27,259 nt of DNA. Origin: an uncultured Oscillospiraceae bacterium. GTDB lineage: Bacteria; Bacillota; Clostridia; Oscillospirales; Ruminococcaceae. The notes beneath the pieces were generated by a model. The model was not told where the DNA came from and searched no databases. It was given only the letters and a program-made list of their open reading frames with translations. Position numbers and translations under genes: made by a program. The stretch's first letter is position 1, and every line of letters begins with the position of its first letter. Positions 1-8,300 of the stretch are shown here, one piece after another. Location of the stretch: positions 1 through 27,259 of the forward strand of contig UQBC01000034.1 in the NCBI GenBank assembly GCA_900539195.1, given 5' to 3'.

Positions 1-42
1 GGAGCCTTATCGTCGGCAGCGTCAGATGTGTATAAGAGACAG
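1..42 (+). other. Nextera sequencing adapter (artefact)
   Basis: Positions 10-23 read TCGTCGGCAGCGTC and 24-42 read AGATGTGTATAAGAGACAG. The first is the Nextera read-1 adapter and the second is the 19-bp Tn5 mosaic end used in tagmentation. Bases 2-9 (GAGCCTTA) match, from memory, an i5 index of the same kit. This stretch is untrimmed library sequence, not genomic DNA and not a natural Tn5 end. Real genome starts at about 43. Confidence 0.97.
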
Positions 43-273
43 TATAATATTAATATTGAATAGAGGAAGATTGCGTAGAAGTATGTGTTCTACGCAAAAT
101 TGTTCGTTAAAATGTTCATATTACACGGTTGGACTGATTACCGACTGAAAAATACAGTAGTTAATAATTATATAGAAACGTGCAGCCGCTGTGTAACTTC
201 GCATATCTGATGAAATATTGTTATACGGATTCCGTTTTCAGAGCGGAGCTGTATTTGTGGCGAGGAGAAGAAT
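43..273 (+). promoter_or_regulatory. Leader region upstream of the tad operon
   Basis: This is 231 bases of AT-rich DNA with no credible gene, leading into the first tad gene. It holds a perfect 10-bp inverted repeat (71-80 with 88-97, 7-base loop) and ends with the ribosome binding site AGGAG at 263-267. A promoter is expected here because the next 15 genes have almost no intergenic room. I see no pair of -35/-10 boxes good enough to call: TTGGAC (129-134) with TACAGT (153-158) is only a weak match with an 18-bp spacer. The true promoter could also lie beyond the contig end. Confidence 0.4.
71..97. repeat. Perfect inverted repeat, 10-bp stem
   Basis: TTGCGTAGAA (71-80) pairs fully with TTCTACGCAA (88-97) around the 7-base loop GTATGTG. 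No T-run follows on either strand, so a classical terminator is unlikely. It could be a dyad operator or an RNA hairpin in the leader of the tad operon, or the end of a gene lying upstream of the contig. Confidence 0.6.
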
Positions 274-1338
274 ATGAAGATTAAACTGGCTATATTGGAA
301 AATGATAAAATATATCTTGAACGTATTGTATCAGCGTTTAATGCACGATATGCCGATAAACTTGAGGTATACTCATTTACAGACCCGGAAATAGCATTAC
401 AGGTAATTTCCCAGATGAAAATCGATGTACTATTGTCAAGCGATAATTTTGAGATAGATCGATCAAAATTATCAGAAAAGTGCGCCTTAGCTTATCTTGT
501 AGCTTCTGCAGATATTGAATCTGTAAATAACGAAACAGCAGTTTGCAAATTTCAGAAAGCTGATCTTATATATAAACAAGTTCTTAACCTATATTCTGAA
601 AACAGCTCCAATATTACCAGTATGCATTTCTCGGAAAACGGCGATACAAAAACAATAGCATTTATGTCACCTTCAGGAGGAACCGGAGCCTCCACAGCTG
701 CAGCGTCCTGCGCTTTGAGTCTGGCAAAGAAAAACAAAAAAGTGTTGTACTTGAATCTTGAAAATTACGGAAGTTCTGATGTTTATTTCCAAGGCGAAGG
801 AAACAGCACTTTCAGCGATGTGATATATGCAATAAAGAGTAAAAAGAGTAACATTTCTTTAAGGCTTGAAAGCTCTGTAAAGCAGGATGAAACAGGGGTA
901 TATTTTTATTCTGCAAGTAAAACGGCGCTTGATATGCAGGAGCTGAGCGGTGCAGAGAAGGTAAAGCTTCTTAATGAGCTCAAAATATTCGGTTCATACG
1001 ACTATATTGTCCTTGACCTTGACTTCTCGCTCAAAGAGGAGCAGCTGAATATACTGAAAGAATGCTGGAAAATAGTATTTGTTTCTGATGGTTCGGTGAT
1101 ATCAAATCAGAAACTTGAAAGGGCAATATCAACACTTAACATTATTGAGCAACAAAAAGATCATAGAATTTTTATGAAATCCAATCTGCTTTTCAACAGA
1201 GTAAGCAGTCGGAATTCTTACAAACCCGAAATAGATGAACTCAACGAGCTTGGTGGAATTAAAAGATACGAAGGTTACACAACCAGACAGATGATAAATG
1301 AATTGTCTAATCTGGAATTGTTTAATGCTTTAGTATAA
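274..1338 (+). CDS. tadZ: TadZ/CpaE-like atypical ParA/MinD ATPase
   Basis: A 354-residue protein in the position that TadZ/CpaE takes before tadA. Residues 1-105 resemble a degenerate receiver domain. Residues 126-330 have the SIMIBI (MinD/ParA) fold pattern: beta strand TIAFMSP, a P-loop-like SGGTGAST (134-141), LYLNLE, and YDYIVLDLD (242-250). TadZ proteins mark the pole or assembly site of the Tad machine and help place the other components. The P-loop here has Ala139 where the ATP-contacting Walker A lysine should be, and the upstream signature lysine is also missing, so ATP hydrolysis is doubtful. The start at 274 has AGGAG six bases upstream. It is the first gene of the operon, with only 12 bases to the preferred tadA start. 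Family assignment is firm; loss of ATPase activity is inferred. Confidence 0.88.
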   Translation: MKIKLAILENDKIYLERIVSAFNARYADKLEVYSFTDPEIALQVISQMKIDVLLSSDNFEIDRSKLSEKCALAYLVASADIESVNNETAVCKFQKADLIYKQVLNLYSENSSNITSMHFSENGDTKTIAFMSPSGGTGASTAAASCALSLAKKNKKVLYLNLENYGSSDVYFQGEGNSTFSDVIYAIKSKKSNISLRLESSVKQDETGVYFYSASKTALDMQELSGAEKVKLLNELKIFGSYDYIVLDLDFSLKEEQLNILKECWKIVFVSDGSVISNQKLERAISTLNIIEQQKDHRIFMKSNLLFNRVSSRNSYKPEIDELNELGGIKRYEGYTTRQMINELSNLELFNALV

Positions 1339-1350
1339 GGGGTGAGTAAG

Positions 1351-2589
1351 GTGGTATTTGAGAAAGAGCAGCAGATAGTAGCGGAAATAAAACAATACAT
1401 TACTGAAAATTTACCTCTTAGTAAACTCAGCGACGAGGAATTACAGGAAAAAGTTGAAGCTATAACTATGGAAAAGCTTTCCGGGCAGTATATCTCAATA
1501 GAACAGCAGGTTTCCATAGTTGAGCAGGTATACAGCTCTATCCGAGGATTTGGCTTACTGGATTCTATTATAAGCGACGATACTATTACGGAAGTAATGA
1601 TAAATGGCCCTCAGAATATATTTATTGAGCAGAACGGCAGACTTTTTAAGCTTGATAAAGAATTTGAAAGCCAGAGAAGGCTCGAAGATATCATTCAGCG
1701 TATAGTCGGTTTGGCGGGCAGAGAGGTAAACCAGGCAAATCCTATATGCGATACGAGATTACCGGACGGATCACGTGTAAATGTTGTTTTGCCGCCTATA
1801 GCGTTGTGCGGTCCTACTGTTACTATAAGAAAATTCTCAAAAACACCTATGACAATTGAAAAGCTTATACAGTACGGCTCAATTACCAAAGAAATAGCTG
1901 AAAAACTGCAAATGCTTGTCAAGGCAAAGTACAACATATTTATAAGCGGAGGTACCGGTTCAGGTAAAACGACGTTTCTTAATGCGTTGTCAAATTATAT
2001 ACCTAAAGACGAACGTGTAATTACAATAGAAGATTCTGCCGAGTTGCAAATAGAAGGCATAGATAACCTTGTCAGCCTTGAAACAAGAAACGCAAACGCA
2101 TCGGGTGCCGGACAGATCACCATAAGAGATCTTATTAAATCGTCACTGCGTATGAGACCCGAACGAATAATTGTCGGAGAGGTCCGTGGCGGAGAAGCTC
2201 TGGATATGCTTCAGGCGATGAATACCGGTCATGATGGTTCTCTTTCGACCGGACATGCCAACTCAACAGAGGATATGTTAAGCAGACTTGAAACAATGGT
2301 GCTTCAAGGCGCAGCGGGTCTGCCGCTTGAAGCAATACGACAGCAGATAGCGTCTGCTGTCGATATAATTATACACCTTTCCAGGCTCAGGGACAAATCC
2401 AGAAAAACTATGGAGATAACCGAGGTTGTAGGATACGAAAACGGAAAGATAATACTCAATCCGTTATATGTATTTGAAGAAGATGAAAACAGCACGCTGG
2501 AGAGGGTATCAGGAACGCTTCACCGAACCAAAAATCCGATGAAGAACACGTTTAAACTGCAGCTTGCCGGAGTAAGAAGCGAATTTTAG
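1351..2589 (+). CDS. tadA: TadA/CpaF secretion ATPase
   Basis: The motor ATPase of the Tad pilus, a hexameric type II/IV secretion ATPase on the cytoplasmic face of the membrane that powers pilin polymerisation. From the 412-residue start, an N-terminal helical region is followed by the CpaF N-domain (about 60-165), then Walker A GGTGSGKTT (200-208), the Asp box TIEDSAE (225-231), Walker B IIVGEVRGGEA with catalytic Glu277, and the His box GHDGSLSTGHANS. All catalytic motifs are intact. Two GTG starts are possible, 1342 and 1351. I prefer 1351 because the ribosome binding site GGGGTGAG (1339-1346) overlaps the 1342 codon and sits at normal distance from 1351. Length and motif order fit CpaF rather than VirB11. 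Confidence 0.95.
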   Translation: MVFEKEQQIVAEIKQYITENLPLSKLSDEELQEKVEAITMEKLSGQYISIEQQVSIVEQVYSSIRGFGLLDSIISDDTITEVMINGPQNIFIEQNGRLFKLDKEFESQRRLEDIIQRIVGLAGREVNQANPICDTRLPDGSRVNVVLPPIALCGPTVTIRKFSKTPMTIEKLIQYGSITKEIAEKLQMLVKAKYNIFISGGTGSGKTTFLNALSNYIPKDERVITIEDSAELQIEGIDNLVSLETRNANASGAGQITIRDLIKSSLRMRPERIIVGEVRGGEALDMLQAMNTGHDGSLSTGHANSTEDMLSRLETMVLQGAAGLPLEAIRQQIASAVDIIIHLSRLRDKSRKTMEITEVVGYENGKIILNPLYVFEEDENSTLERVSGTLHRTKNPMKNTFKLQLAGVRSEF

Positions 2590-2599
2590 GTGAACAGAT

Positions 2600-3391
2600 A
2601 TGAGTTTGAAAAAGAAAGAAAAGTATATACCGGTTCAGCCGCTGGTCGGAGAAGGCACCGATTATAATGTATATAATGCCACTGTGAAAGAAAAGGCGGC
2701 GTGGTTTCTTATCGGTATGTTGGTAAGCGGCGCAGTGCTGTATATTTTCTATGAAAATATTTTTGTGTCGATCATAATCGGAGCAATATGCGGAATTTTC
2801 TTTGTACCGCTACGAAAAAAACAGGTAATAAATAAAAGAAAGAAGAAGCTTACGGCGCAGTTCAGGGGATTGCTTGACGCACTCGGCACCTCGATCGGAG
2901 CCGGAAAAAATATGTTTGATTCGTTTACCGGTGCCGAAGAAGACCTGGCAGTGCAGTTTACTCCGGAGGCTGACATAGTAAAAGAGGTCAGGCTTATACG
3001 CATAGGACTTGACAATAACATAGGCATTGAAGATCTTTTGCTTAACTTTGCCGAAAGAAGCGGCATTGATGATGTCAGAAACTTTGCGAATGTTTTTGCT
3101 ACCTGTTATAAAAAGGGCGGTAATATAAAAGACGTTATCAAGAATACGACATCGATTATCGGCGACAAGATTGAAATTCAGATGGAACTTGAAACTATGG
3201 TTGCCGGTCAGAAGAATGAGCAGAATATAATGCTTGTTATGCCCGTTGTATTCATAATAGTGTTGAAATCTATGGGCGGAGACCTTATTGATCTTAAATC
3301 ACCCGTTGGAATAATATCGGTAACAGCGGCAATAGCAATATTCATTCTTGCTTACTTTATCAGCAAGAGGATTCTCAATATCAAGCTCTGA
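2600..3391 (+). CDS. tadB: TadB-like inner membrane platform protein
   Basis: A 263-residue integral membrane protein of the type II secretion F (GspF) superfamily. It has two N-terminal membrane helices (about 33-50 and 53-71), a cytoplasmic helical T2SSF domain (86-200, with the GLLDALGTSIGAG signature near 90-102), and two C-terminal helices (209-224, 237-256). TadB pairs with TadC to form the membrane platform on which the TadA ATPase acts. It lies between tadA and tadC, 10 bases after tadA and 14 before tadC, the conserved Tad order. It is somewhat short because the N-terminal part before the first helix is reduced. ATG start at 2600. Confidence 0.88.
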   Translation: MSLKKKEKYIPVQPLVGEGTDYNVYNATVKEKAAWFLIGMLVSGAVLYIFYENIFVSIIIGAICGIFFVPLRKKQVINKRKKKLTAQFRGLLDALGTSIGAGKNMFDSFTGAEEDLAVQFTPEADIVKEVRLIRIGLDNNIGIEDLLLNFAERSGIDDVRNFANVFATCYKKGGNIKDVIKNTTSIIGDKIEIQMELETMVAGQKNEQNIMLVMPVVFIIVLKSMGGDLIDLKSPVGIISVTAAIAIFILAYFISKRILNIKL

Positions 3392-3405
3392 GCGGAGGTA
3401 CTGCA

Positions 3406-4269
3406 GTGGGAGATTTTATTTGCTTTTTGATATATGCCGTTCTGGCGGTCGTCTGGATAAGCTTATTGCTTATAGGAAGCAGAAAACACGGTGAAATGAT
3501 CGCACCGCTTGAAGGTAATAAATATGTGTTGAAAGAGCTGTATCCGGTAGGCATGGAAATTCTCAGCGTGATCGGATATTCTTACGACACGATGTTTGAC
3601 AAGAAAAGAAAAGCGCAGGCGAAGATCGTTTACGGAGAGCGTTTCGGAGAATATTACTATCGCATAAATGTTGCGGAAAAAGTTACTTATCTGTCTATCG
3701 GAGTGATGTTTGCCCCGCTGTTGGGCGTCGCTCTGGGAAATCCTCTGTTAAGCCTTTTCGGCTTGTTTGCCGGCGGTATCGGTTTCTATTATGCCGATTC
3801 TAAAATTGCCGATGTAATGAAAGAGCGTGAGGCGGTAATTACCCGTGACTTTCCTGATATGGTAGCAAAAATGGCTCTGCTTATAAACGCAGGTATGATC
3901 ACCCGTGAGGCATGGGAAGATATCGCTTATACGGGCGAAGGCGTACTGTATGACGAAATGAAGACGACGGTTGTCGATATCAGAAACGGTGCGTCGGAAG
4001 TTGACGCGTACATATCATTCGGTAACCGTTGCGGAGTTCAGTTTGTTAAAAAGTTTATATCTATGCTGGTACAGAACCTGTCAAAAGGTAATAAAGAGCT
4101 TGTAGACTTTCTTAAATCCGAGTCGTCACTCTGCTGGGAAGAAAAGAAACACTTTGTACGCAGACAGGGCGAGGCGGCAGCCAACAAGCTGATGATTCCT
4201 CTCGGACTTATTCTGATAGGAATATTTGTTATGATTCTTGTTCCCATCGTAAGTAAGATGGGTATATAG
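3406..4269 (+). CDS. tadC: TadC-like inner membrane platform protein
   Basis: A 287-residue T2SSF-family membrane protein and partner of TadB. Membrane helices lie at 4-24, 93-110, 112-130 and 262-283. The cytoplasmic domain (145-258) carries the typical RDFPDMVAKMALLINAGM stretch with the pattern seen in TadC proteins. It starts with GTG at 3406, supported by CGGAGGT at 3393-3399, seven bases upstream. The gene lies 14 bases after tadB and 32 before the pilin gene. Confidence 0.88.
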   Translation: MGDFICFLIYAVLAVVWISLLLIGSRKHGEMIAPLEGNKYVLKELYPVGMEILSVIGYSYDTMFDKKRKAQAKIVYGERFGEYYYRINVAEKVTYLSIGVMFAPLLGVALGNPLLSLFGLFAGGIGFYYADSKIADVMKEREAVITRDFPDMVAKMALLINAGMITREAWEDIAYTGEGVLYDEMKTTVVDIRNGASEVDAYISFGNRCGVQFVKKFISMLVQNLSKGNKELVDFLKSESSLCWEEKKHFVRRQGEAAANKLMIPLGLILIGIFVMILVPIVSKMGI

Positions 4270-4301
4270 GATAAAATTATTGATGAAGGAGGGAAATCGA
4301 T

Positions 4302-4562
4302 ATGTTCACAATGATGGCAATGGCAAAGAGAACGGCGTCACTCGGTCTTTTAAAGATCGACGGTTGGTTCAGACGCACCTTTAAGGAGCAGGCAGGCGGT
4401 GCAGAGCTTATCGCAACGCTCATAATCGTCGGTATAGTTCTTATCCTTGCGTTTATATTCAAGGATCAGCTTATTCAGCTTGTGCAGAATCTGTGGAATG
4501 GTCTGCTTAAAAACGGTGATAAGGATACCAATCAGGGCGACGTTGTACCTGAATGGACGTAA
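4302..4562 (+). CDS. flp: Flp1-like pilin (major pilin candidate)
   Basis: An 86-residue small prepilin. It has a basic leader (1-30), then AGGAE (31-35), one hydrophobic helix (36-52) ending in IFKDQL, and a short polar tail. The helix plus FKDQ ending matches the Flp1-like family found in tad loci of Clostridia. The protein would be inserted in the membrane, cleaved by the TadV-like peptidase encoded at 11583, and polymerised into the pilus. The ribosome binding site AAGGAGGG (4287-4293) is among the strongest in the operon, and a stem-loop follows the stop, both fitting high expression. Oddly, the glutamate is only two or three residues after the glycine pair instead of the usual five, so the cleavage point is uncertain. 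Confidence 0.85.
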   Translation: MFTMMAMAKRTASLGLLKIDGWFRRTFKEQAGGAELIATLIIVGIVLILAFIFKDQLIQLVQNLWNGLLKNGDKDTNQGDVVPEWT

Positions 4563-4573
4563 TGTCACCAGTC

Positions 4574-4603
4574 GGCTCCGTTGTGCTCGACGGAGCCACT
4601 TTT
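4574..4603 (+). terminator. Stem-loop after pilin gene (attenuator or processing site)
   Basis: GGCTCCGT (4574-4581) pairs with ACGGAGCC (4590-4597) around an 8-base loop, followed only by ACTTTTG. The stem is GC-rich but the T-run is short, so most transcription should read through into the TadE-like gene. Such a hairpin after a major pilin gene commonly raises its mRNA level relative to downstream genes, by partial termination or by blocking 3' decay. The role here is inferred. Confidence 0.6.
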
Positions 4604-4626
4604 GATAACAATAACCGGAGGTAGAA

Positions 4627-5343
4627 ATGAAGAATCTTATTGAAAGAATCAAAAGCGAAGGCGCTAATGCGCTGATTGAAAATGTAATAGTTTTACCTCT
4701 GATTTTTATAGTGATATATGCGTTGATCCTTATGTGCTTTATAATACACGACAGGAGCACGGTGGAATCAGCGGCAAAGCGCGGCGCAATCTATGCGGCG
4801 CATTGCATAAGCGACCCTAACTATGAAAGCATCTTAAGATCTTCCAGCAGCGAGATCGGCGCACTTGATACAAGCATAAATGCTACGGTAGGCGACGGAA
4901 GCGAAAAATACAGTTTTGCCGGCATAAAAAAGAATATACACCCTTACAGATACCTTTTCGGCGGTGGAACGAAAATTGACGAACAGGTGAACAGGGAGGT
5001 CAGAGAAATTATCGACAAAACCCGTATAAAGTGGAGAGATCTTAAAGTAGACGATGTAAAGTACAAATGTGTAAACAAAGTGCTGTATCAGGACGTTACC
5101 GTAACCGTGAAAGCGGAATATCCTTTGCTGAGTTTTTTCGGAAAATTCGGGATGGATATCAAATATGAATATGAAGCTACCGCAAAGATGTCGGTAAACG
5201 ATCCGGATGAATTTATCAGGAATGCGGATCTGATAGTAGATGTAATTTCTCAGATCGATAACAAGTTGCATATAACCGATAATATAAAAAATATGGTGTC
5301 CAAAGTATCGGGTTGGTTCGGTTCGTTCAAGAACAAGAAATGA
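4627..5343 (+). CDS. tadE: TadE-like pseudopilin
   Basis: A 238-residue TadE-family protein. A short basic N-terminus (MKNLIERIKSEG) is followed by ALIENVIVLPLIFIVIYAL and a hydrophobic helix (19-43), then a polar outside domain. The N-terminal ENVIVLPL pattern and the following RSTVESAAKRGAIYAA segment (47-62) are typical of TadE proteins, which are processed by the prepilin peptidase and act as minor pilins or assembly factors. The glutamate is at +6 from the nearest glycine instead of +5. ATG at 4627 has GGAGG upstream (4617-4621). It lies 15 bases before the giant TadG-like gene. Confidence 0.8.
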   Translation: MKNLIERIKSEGANALIENVIVLPLIFIVIYALILMCFIIHDRSTVESAAKRGAIYAAHCISDPNYESILRSSSSEIGALDTSINATVGDGSEKYSFAGIKKNIHPYRYLFGGGTKIDEQVNREVREIIDKTRIKWRDLKVDDVKYKCVNKVLYQDVTVTVKAEYPLLSFFGKFGMDIKYEYEATAKMSVNDPDEFIRNADLIVDVISQIDNKLHITDNIKNMVSKVSGWFGSFKNKK

Positions 5344-5358
5344 TCGGGGTGGAAAGAT

Positions 5359-8300
5359 ATGAAGCTTAAGGCGAAGACCAGGAGAAGAATACAGGGTTCT
5401 ATAACTGTACTTATGGTTATAATAATGTTGCCGATGATGACAATGTCGGCTATTATAGTTGATGCTTCGCGTACCAATATGGCACGTTCTATGGTATCAA
5501 GCGCCGGTGACCTTGCAATGAACACAGCGCTTGCAAACTATGATACGATAGTCAAGGACGTCTACGGCTTATTCGCTATGTCACAGGGACAGAGCGATGA
5601 AGAACTGGCAAAATCATTGAAGGATTATTTCTCTAAGACGCTGGTATCTTACGGCGTGGTAAATACAGCGGAAGCCGATGAATATGTCGATTACCTTATG
5701 GGTGACTTCAAAGCGCTTATAGCCGGTACAAAAGACAAAAAGGCAAGCAATTTTATTGATATGTCCGTCAATGAATTTACCGTAAAGAAAATTGACGACA
5801 GCTCACTTGCAAATCCGGAGATACTGCGCTCACAGATAGTTGATTATATGAAATATCGTGCTCCGGTGAATTTCGGTATGAGTTTTCTTGATTCTGTAAA
5901 AGCGTTCAAGAATGTTGAAAAGCAGACGGAAGTTACCAAGGCACAGGTCGAGGCACAGCAGAGCACACAGGATGTTAATCAGGCGTGTGCGACAGCTATG
6001 AAGCTTATCAGGGAACACGATAAGCTCATTGACTCAATAAATACAGACAGCGGAGCGGAAGCTGTAAAGGGAAAAGTAAGCAAAAGCGACGGCAATCTGG
6101 TTAAGATCAAAGAATACGATGAACAGGTAGGTAAGTATAATTCGTCATGGAGCGGTGATAACTATCAGAAAGCAAATCAGCTTGCTATGATATTCCTGTT
6201 GAATTCGCCCAAGGTAGACTCTTTATATTTAAGCAAGCTTGATGCAGGGCATTCTCAGTTCTTCATCAAGAACGGAGGAAACGGTCTGATTTATGATAAG
6301 TCAGGCATAAGTATATCTGTTTCGACCGCTTCGGATTATAACGGAGCAAAAAAGCAGTTGACAGATCAGATAGCAAAGCTCAACAATGCTTCCGGAAAAG
6401 AGAAAAAAACGGCAAATTCTTATGTTAATGCAAGCTTCCTTGATCACAAGAATATTTCGGGATCAGGAGATAATTATAAAATTGCCAATGAAACCAACGC
6501 TATAAATACGTTTATCGAGTATGAGAAATTTCTGACCGATACGGGTACTTTAAAATACAGTGATGTAAAATCCACACTGGAGAATATATATACGCTCGGA
6601 AAGTACTACGATAACTACAATACGTTGGCAGGAAAAGCTGTAAGCTCCGCAAAGAAGGAAATGGATACCGCAAACGGCAAGGTATCATCAGCAAAGTCAA
6701 ATGCCACAAAATATTACAACAATATAAAGAGTTATGTTGACGGCATAAACGATGCGAACAAGAATTACAATACTTCTTACGATTTTCTCAACGGGATCAA
6801 TAACGGCGATAATGAAGATCTGCACACTGTAGTATCAAATATGTTATCGCAGAAGGTCAGTATGCCTACTGCCACCAAGACGGTCAGCGGCTATGATTTC
6901 AAGAATTTCAACAACTTTGTCAATAATAATTATAAAGAAAACAGCAGTGATACAGACGACAAATATATAAAGGTGACCAAGGAGATAATCGGTTCATCGC
7001 TCAAGACAAATGTCAAATATGCTTCAGTCTGCAATGCCGCTGATTCCTATTTCAAAGAAATTGCAAATAACACAACATCAAAGACATTTGATACATATAT
7101 GAAGGATAAGGTCGGTTCATCGGTTGTCGATAACGACTTGTATAAGTTACTGCTCAGTCTTCGCAGGCATAGCATTACGGTTGATGATATAAAGGATGCA
7201 ATAGGCAGTTACAATGAAATTGTAAACGGTTATAAAGCGCTTGTTGACGACGCACACACCAAAAAGAACGCTTATGACACAAAGAAAAACGAACAGGCAA
7301 GCGACACGGCAAATTACAAGGCTTGTCTTAACAACTATTTTAATTTCGGAAACCGTTATCAGAACGATTTAGTATTTTATAAGAAGTACATTGCCGCCGC
7401 TAAAAATACGATCACAGAAAAAGTAAGTGCAGTAAGTACGCAGTTTGCTAAAATTGAGGACAATGTAAGTAAAATTGCCGAACAGCTTACTGCGATAGAT
7501 GAACAGCTCGGCGTTGCAAGAACTGCAATAGAAACATATAATACGAATCTCAACACTTGGAACACTAAAAACAACGAATATAAAAACAAAGCCGGAAGCG
7601 ATAATTTCAGCGAGCAGAACAAAGCGGATATTGAAGCCGCTCATAAGCAGTATGACACAAAAAAGCTTGACCAATTCAGAGGTCAGCTTTTAGCGTCATG
7701 GCTGAATGAGTATAACGAATTTAAAAGTATCCTTACAAGGTCCGATAACTTCAAATACGGCAAAACAAAAATCAAGGATATCAAAACAGCAGATAAACTT
7801 CTTGCCGCCATACCGTCTGATGTCAAGAATTCGCTCGGTAAAGTGGTTACGGTTGAGGACGCAAATTCAAAGCTGAACACGCTGTATAAAGGCGAAAAGC
7901 CGGGAAAAATTGAGATTGATAGCGAATACAAGTTCCTTTCTCCGACTATTATACCGGTGACGTTCCTTGTTTATCTTAATGCAACATATAAGGATGAAAG
8001 TACGAAAACCCCTGCTGACACAACGATAAAAAACAGCTATGAGACATCTAAAAACAAACTGAAGAGTAGCAATAACGGAAGCAGTGCGGAAAATGCTACT
8101 ATTCCGCCAAAAAGCGAAGAATTGTCAAAATCAGAAAACAATAAAGGAAATTCCGGAAATAGCAATACTGCGGTAAAAGGCAATTATGGATATTCATATA
8201 AAGGAAAAACCGCACCGAATGATTTGCCGTCAAAAGGAGCAGATAAAGGAGGACAGAGCAATACTCAGTACAAGCTGGATGAAAAAGACGGTAAGATAGA

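Noticed and set aside
24..42. Tn5 mosaic end as evidence of a natural transposon
   Set aside because: It is fused to the Nextera adapter at the extreme contig end, so it is library sequence.
129..158. TTGGAC/TACAGT as promoter of the tad operon
   Set aside because: Only about half of the consensus bases match and the spacer is 18, so it is not strong enough to call.
181..270. Leader before tadZ considered as a c-di-GMP (GEMM) or other riboswitch
   Set aside because: I could not find the conserved core motifs or paired stems of any known riboswitch class.
1351..2589. ATPase considered as VirB11 of a conjugative type IV secretion system
   Set aside because: The neighbours are TadZ, TadB, TadC, pilin and prepilin peptidase, with no VirB4, VirD4 or relaxase, so it is TadA/CpaF.
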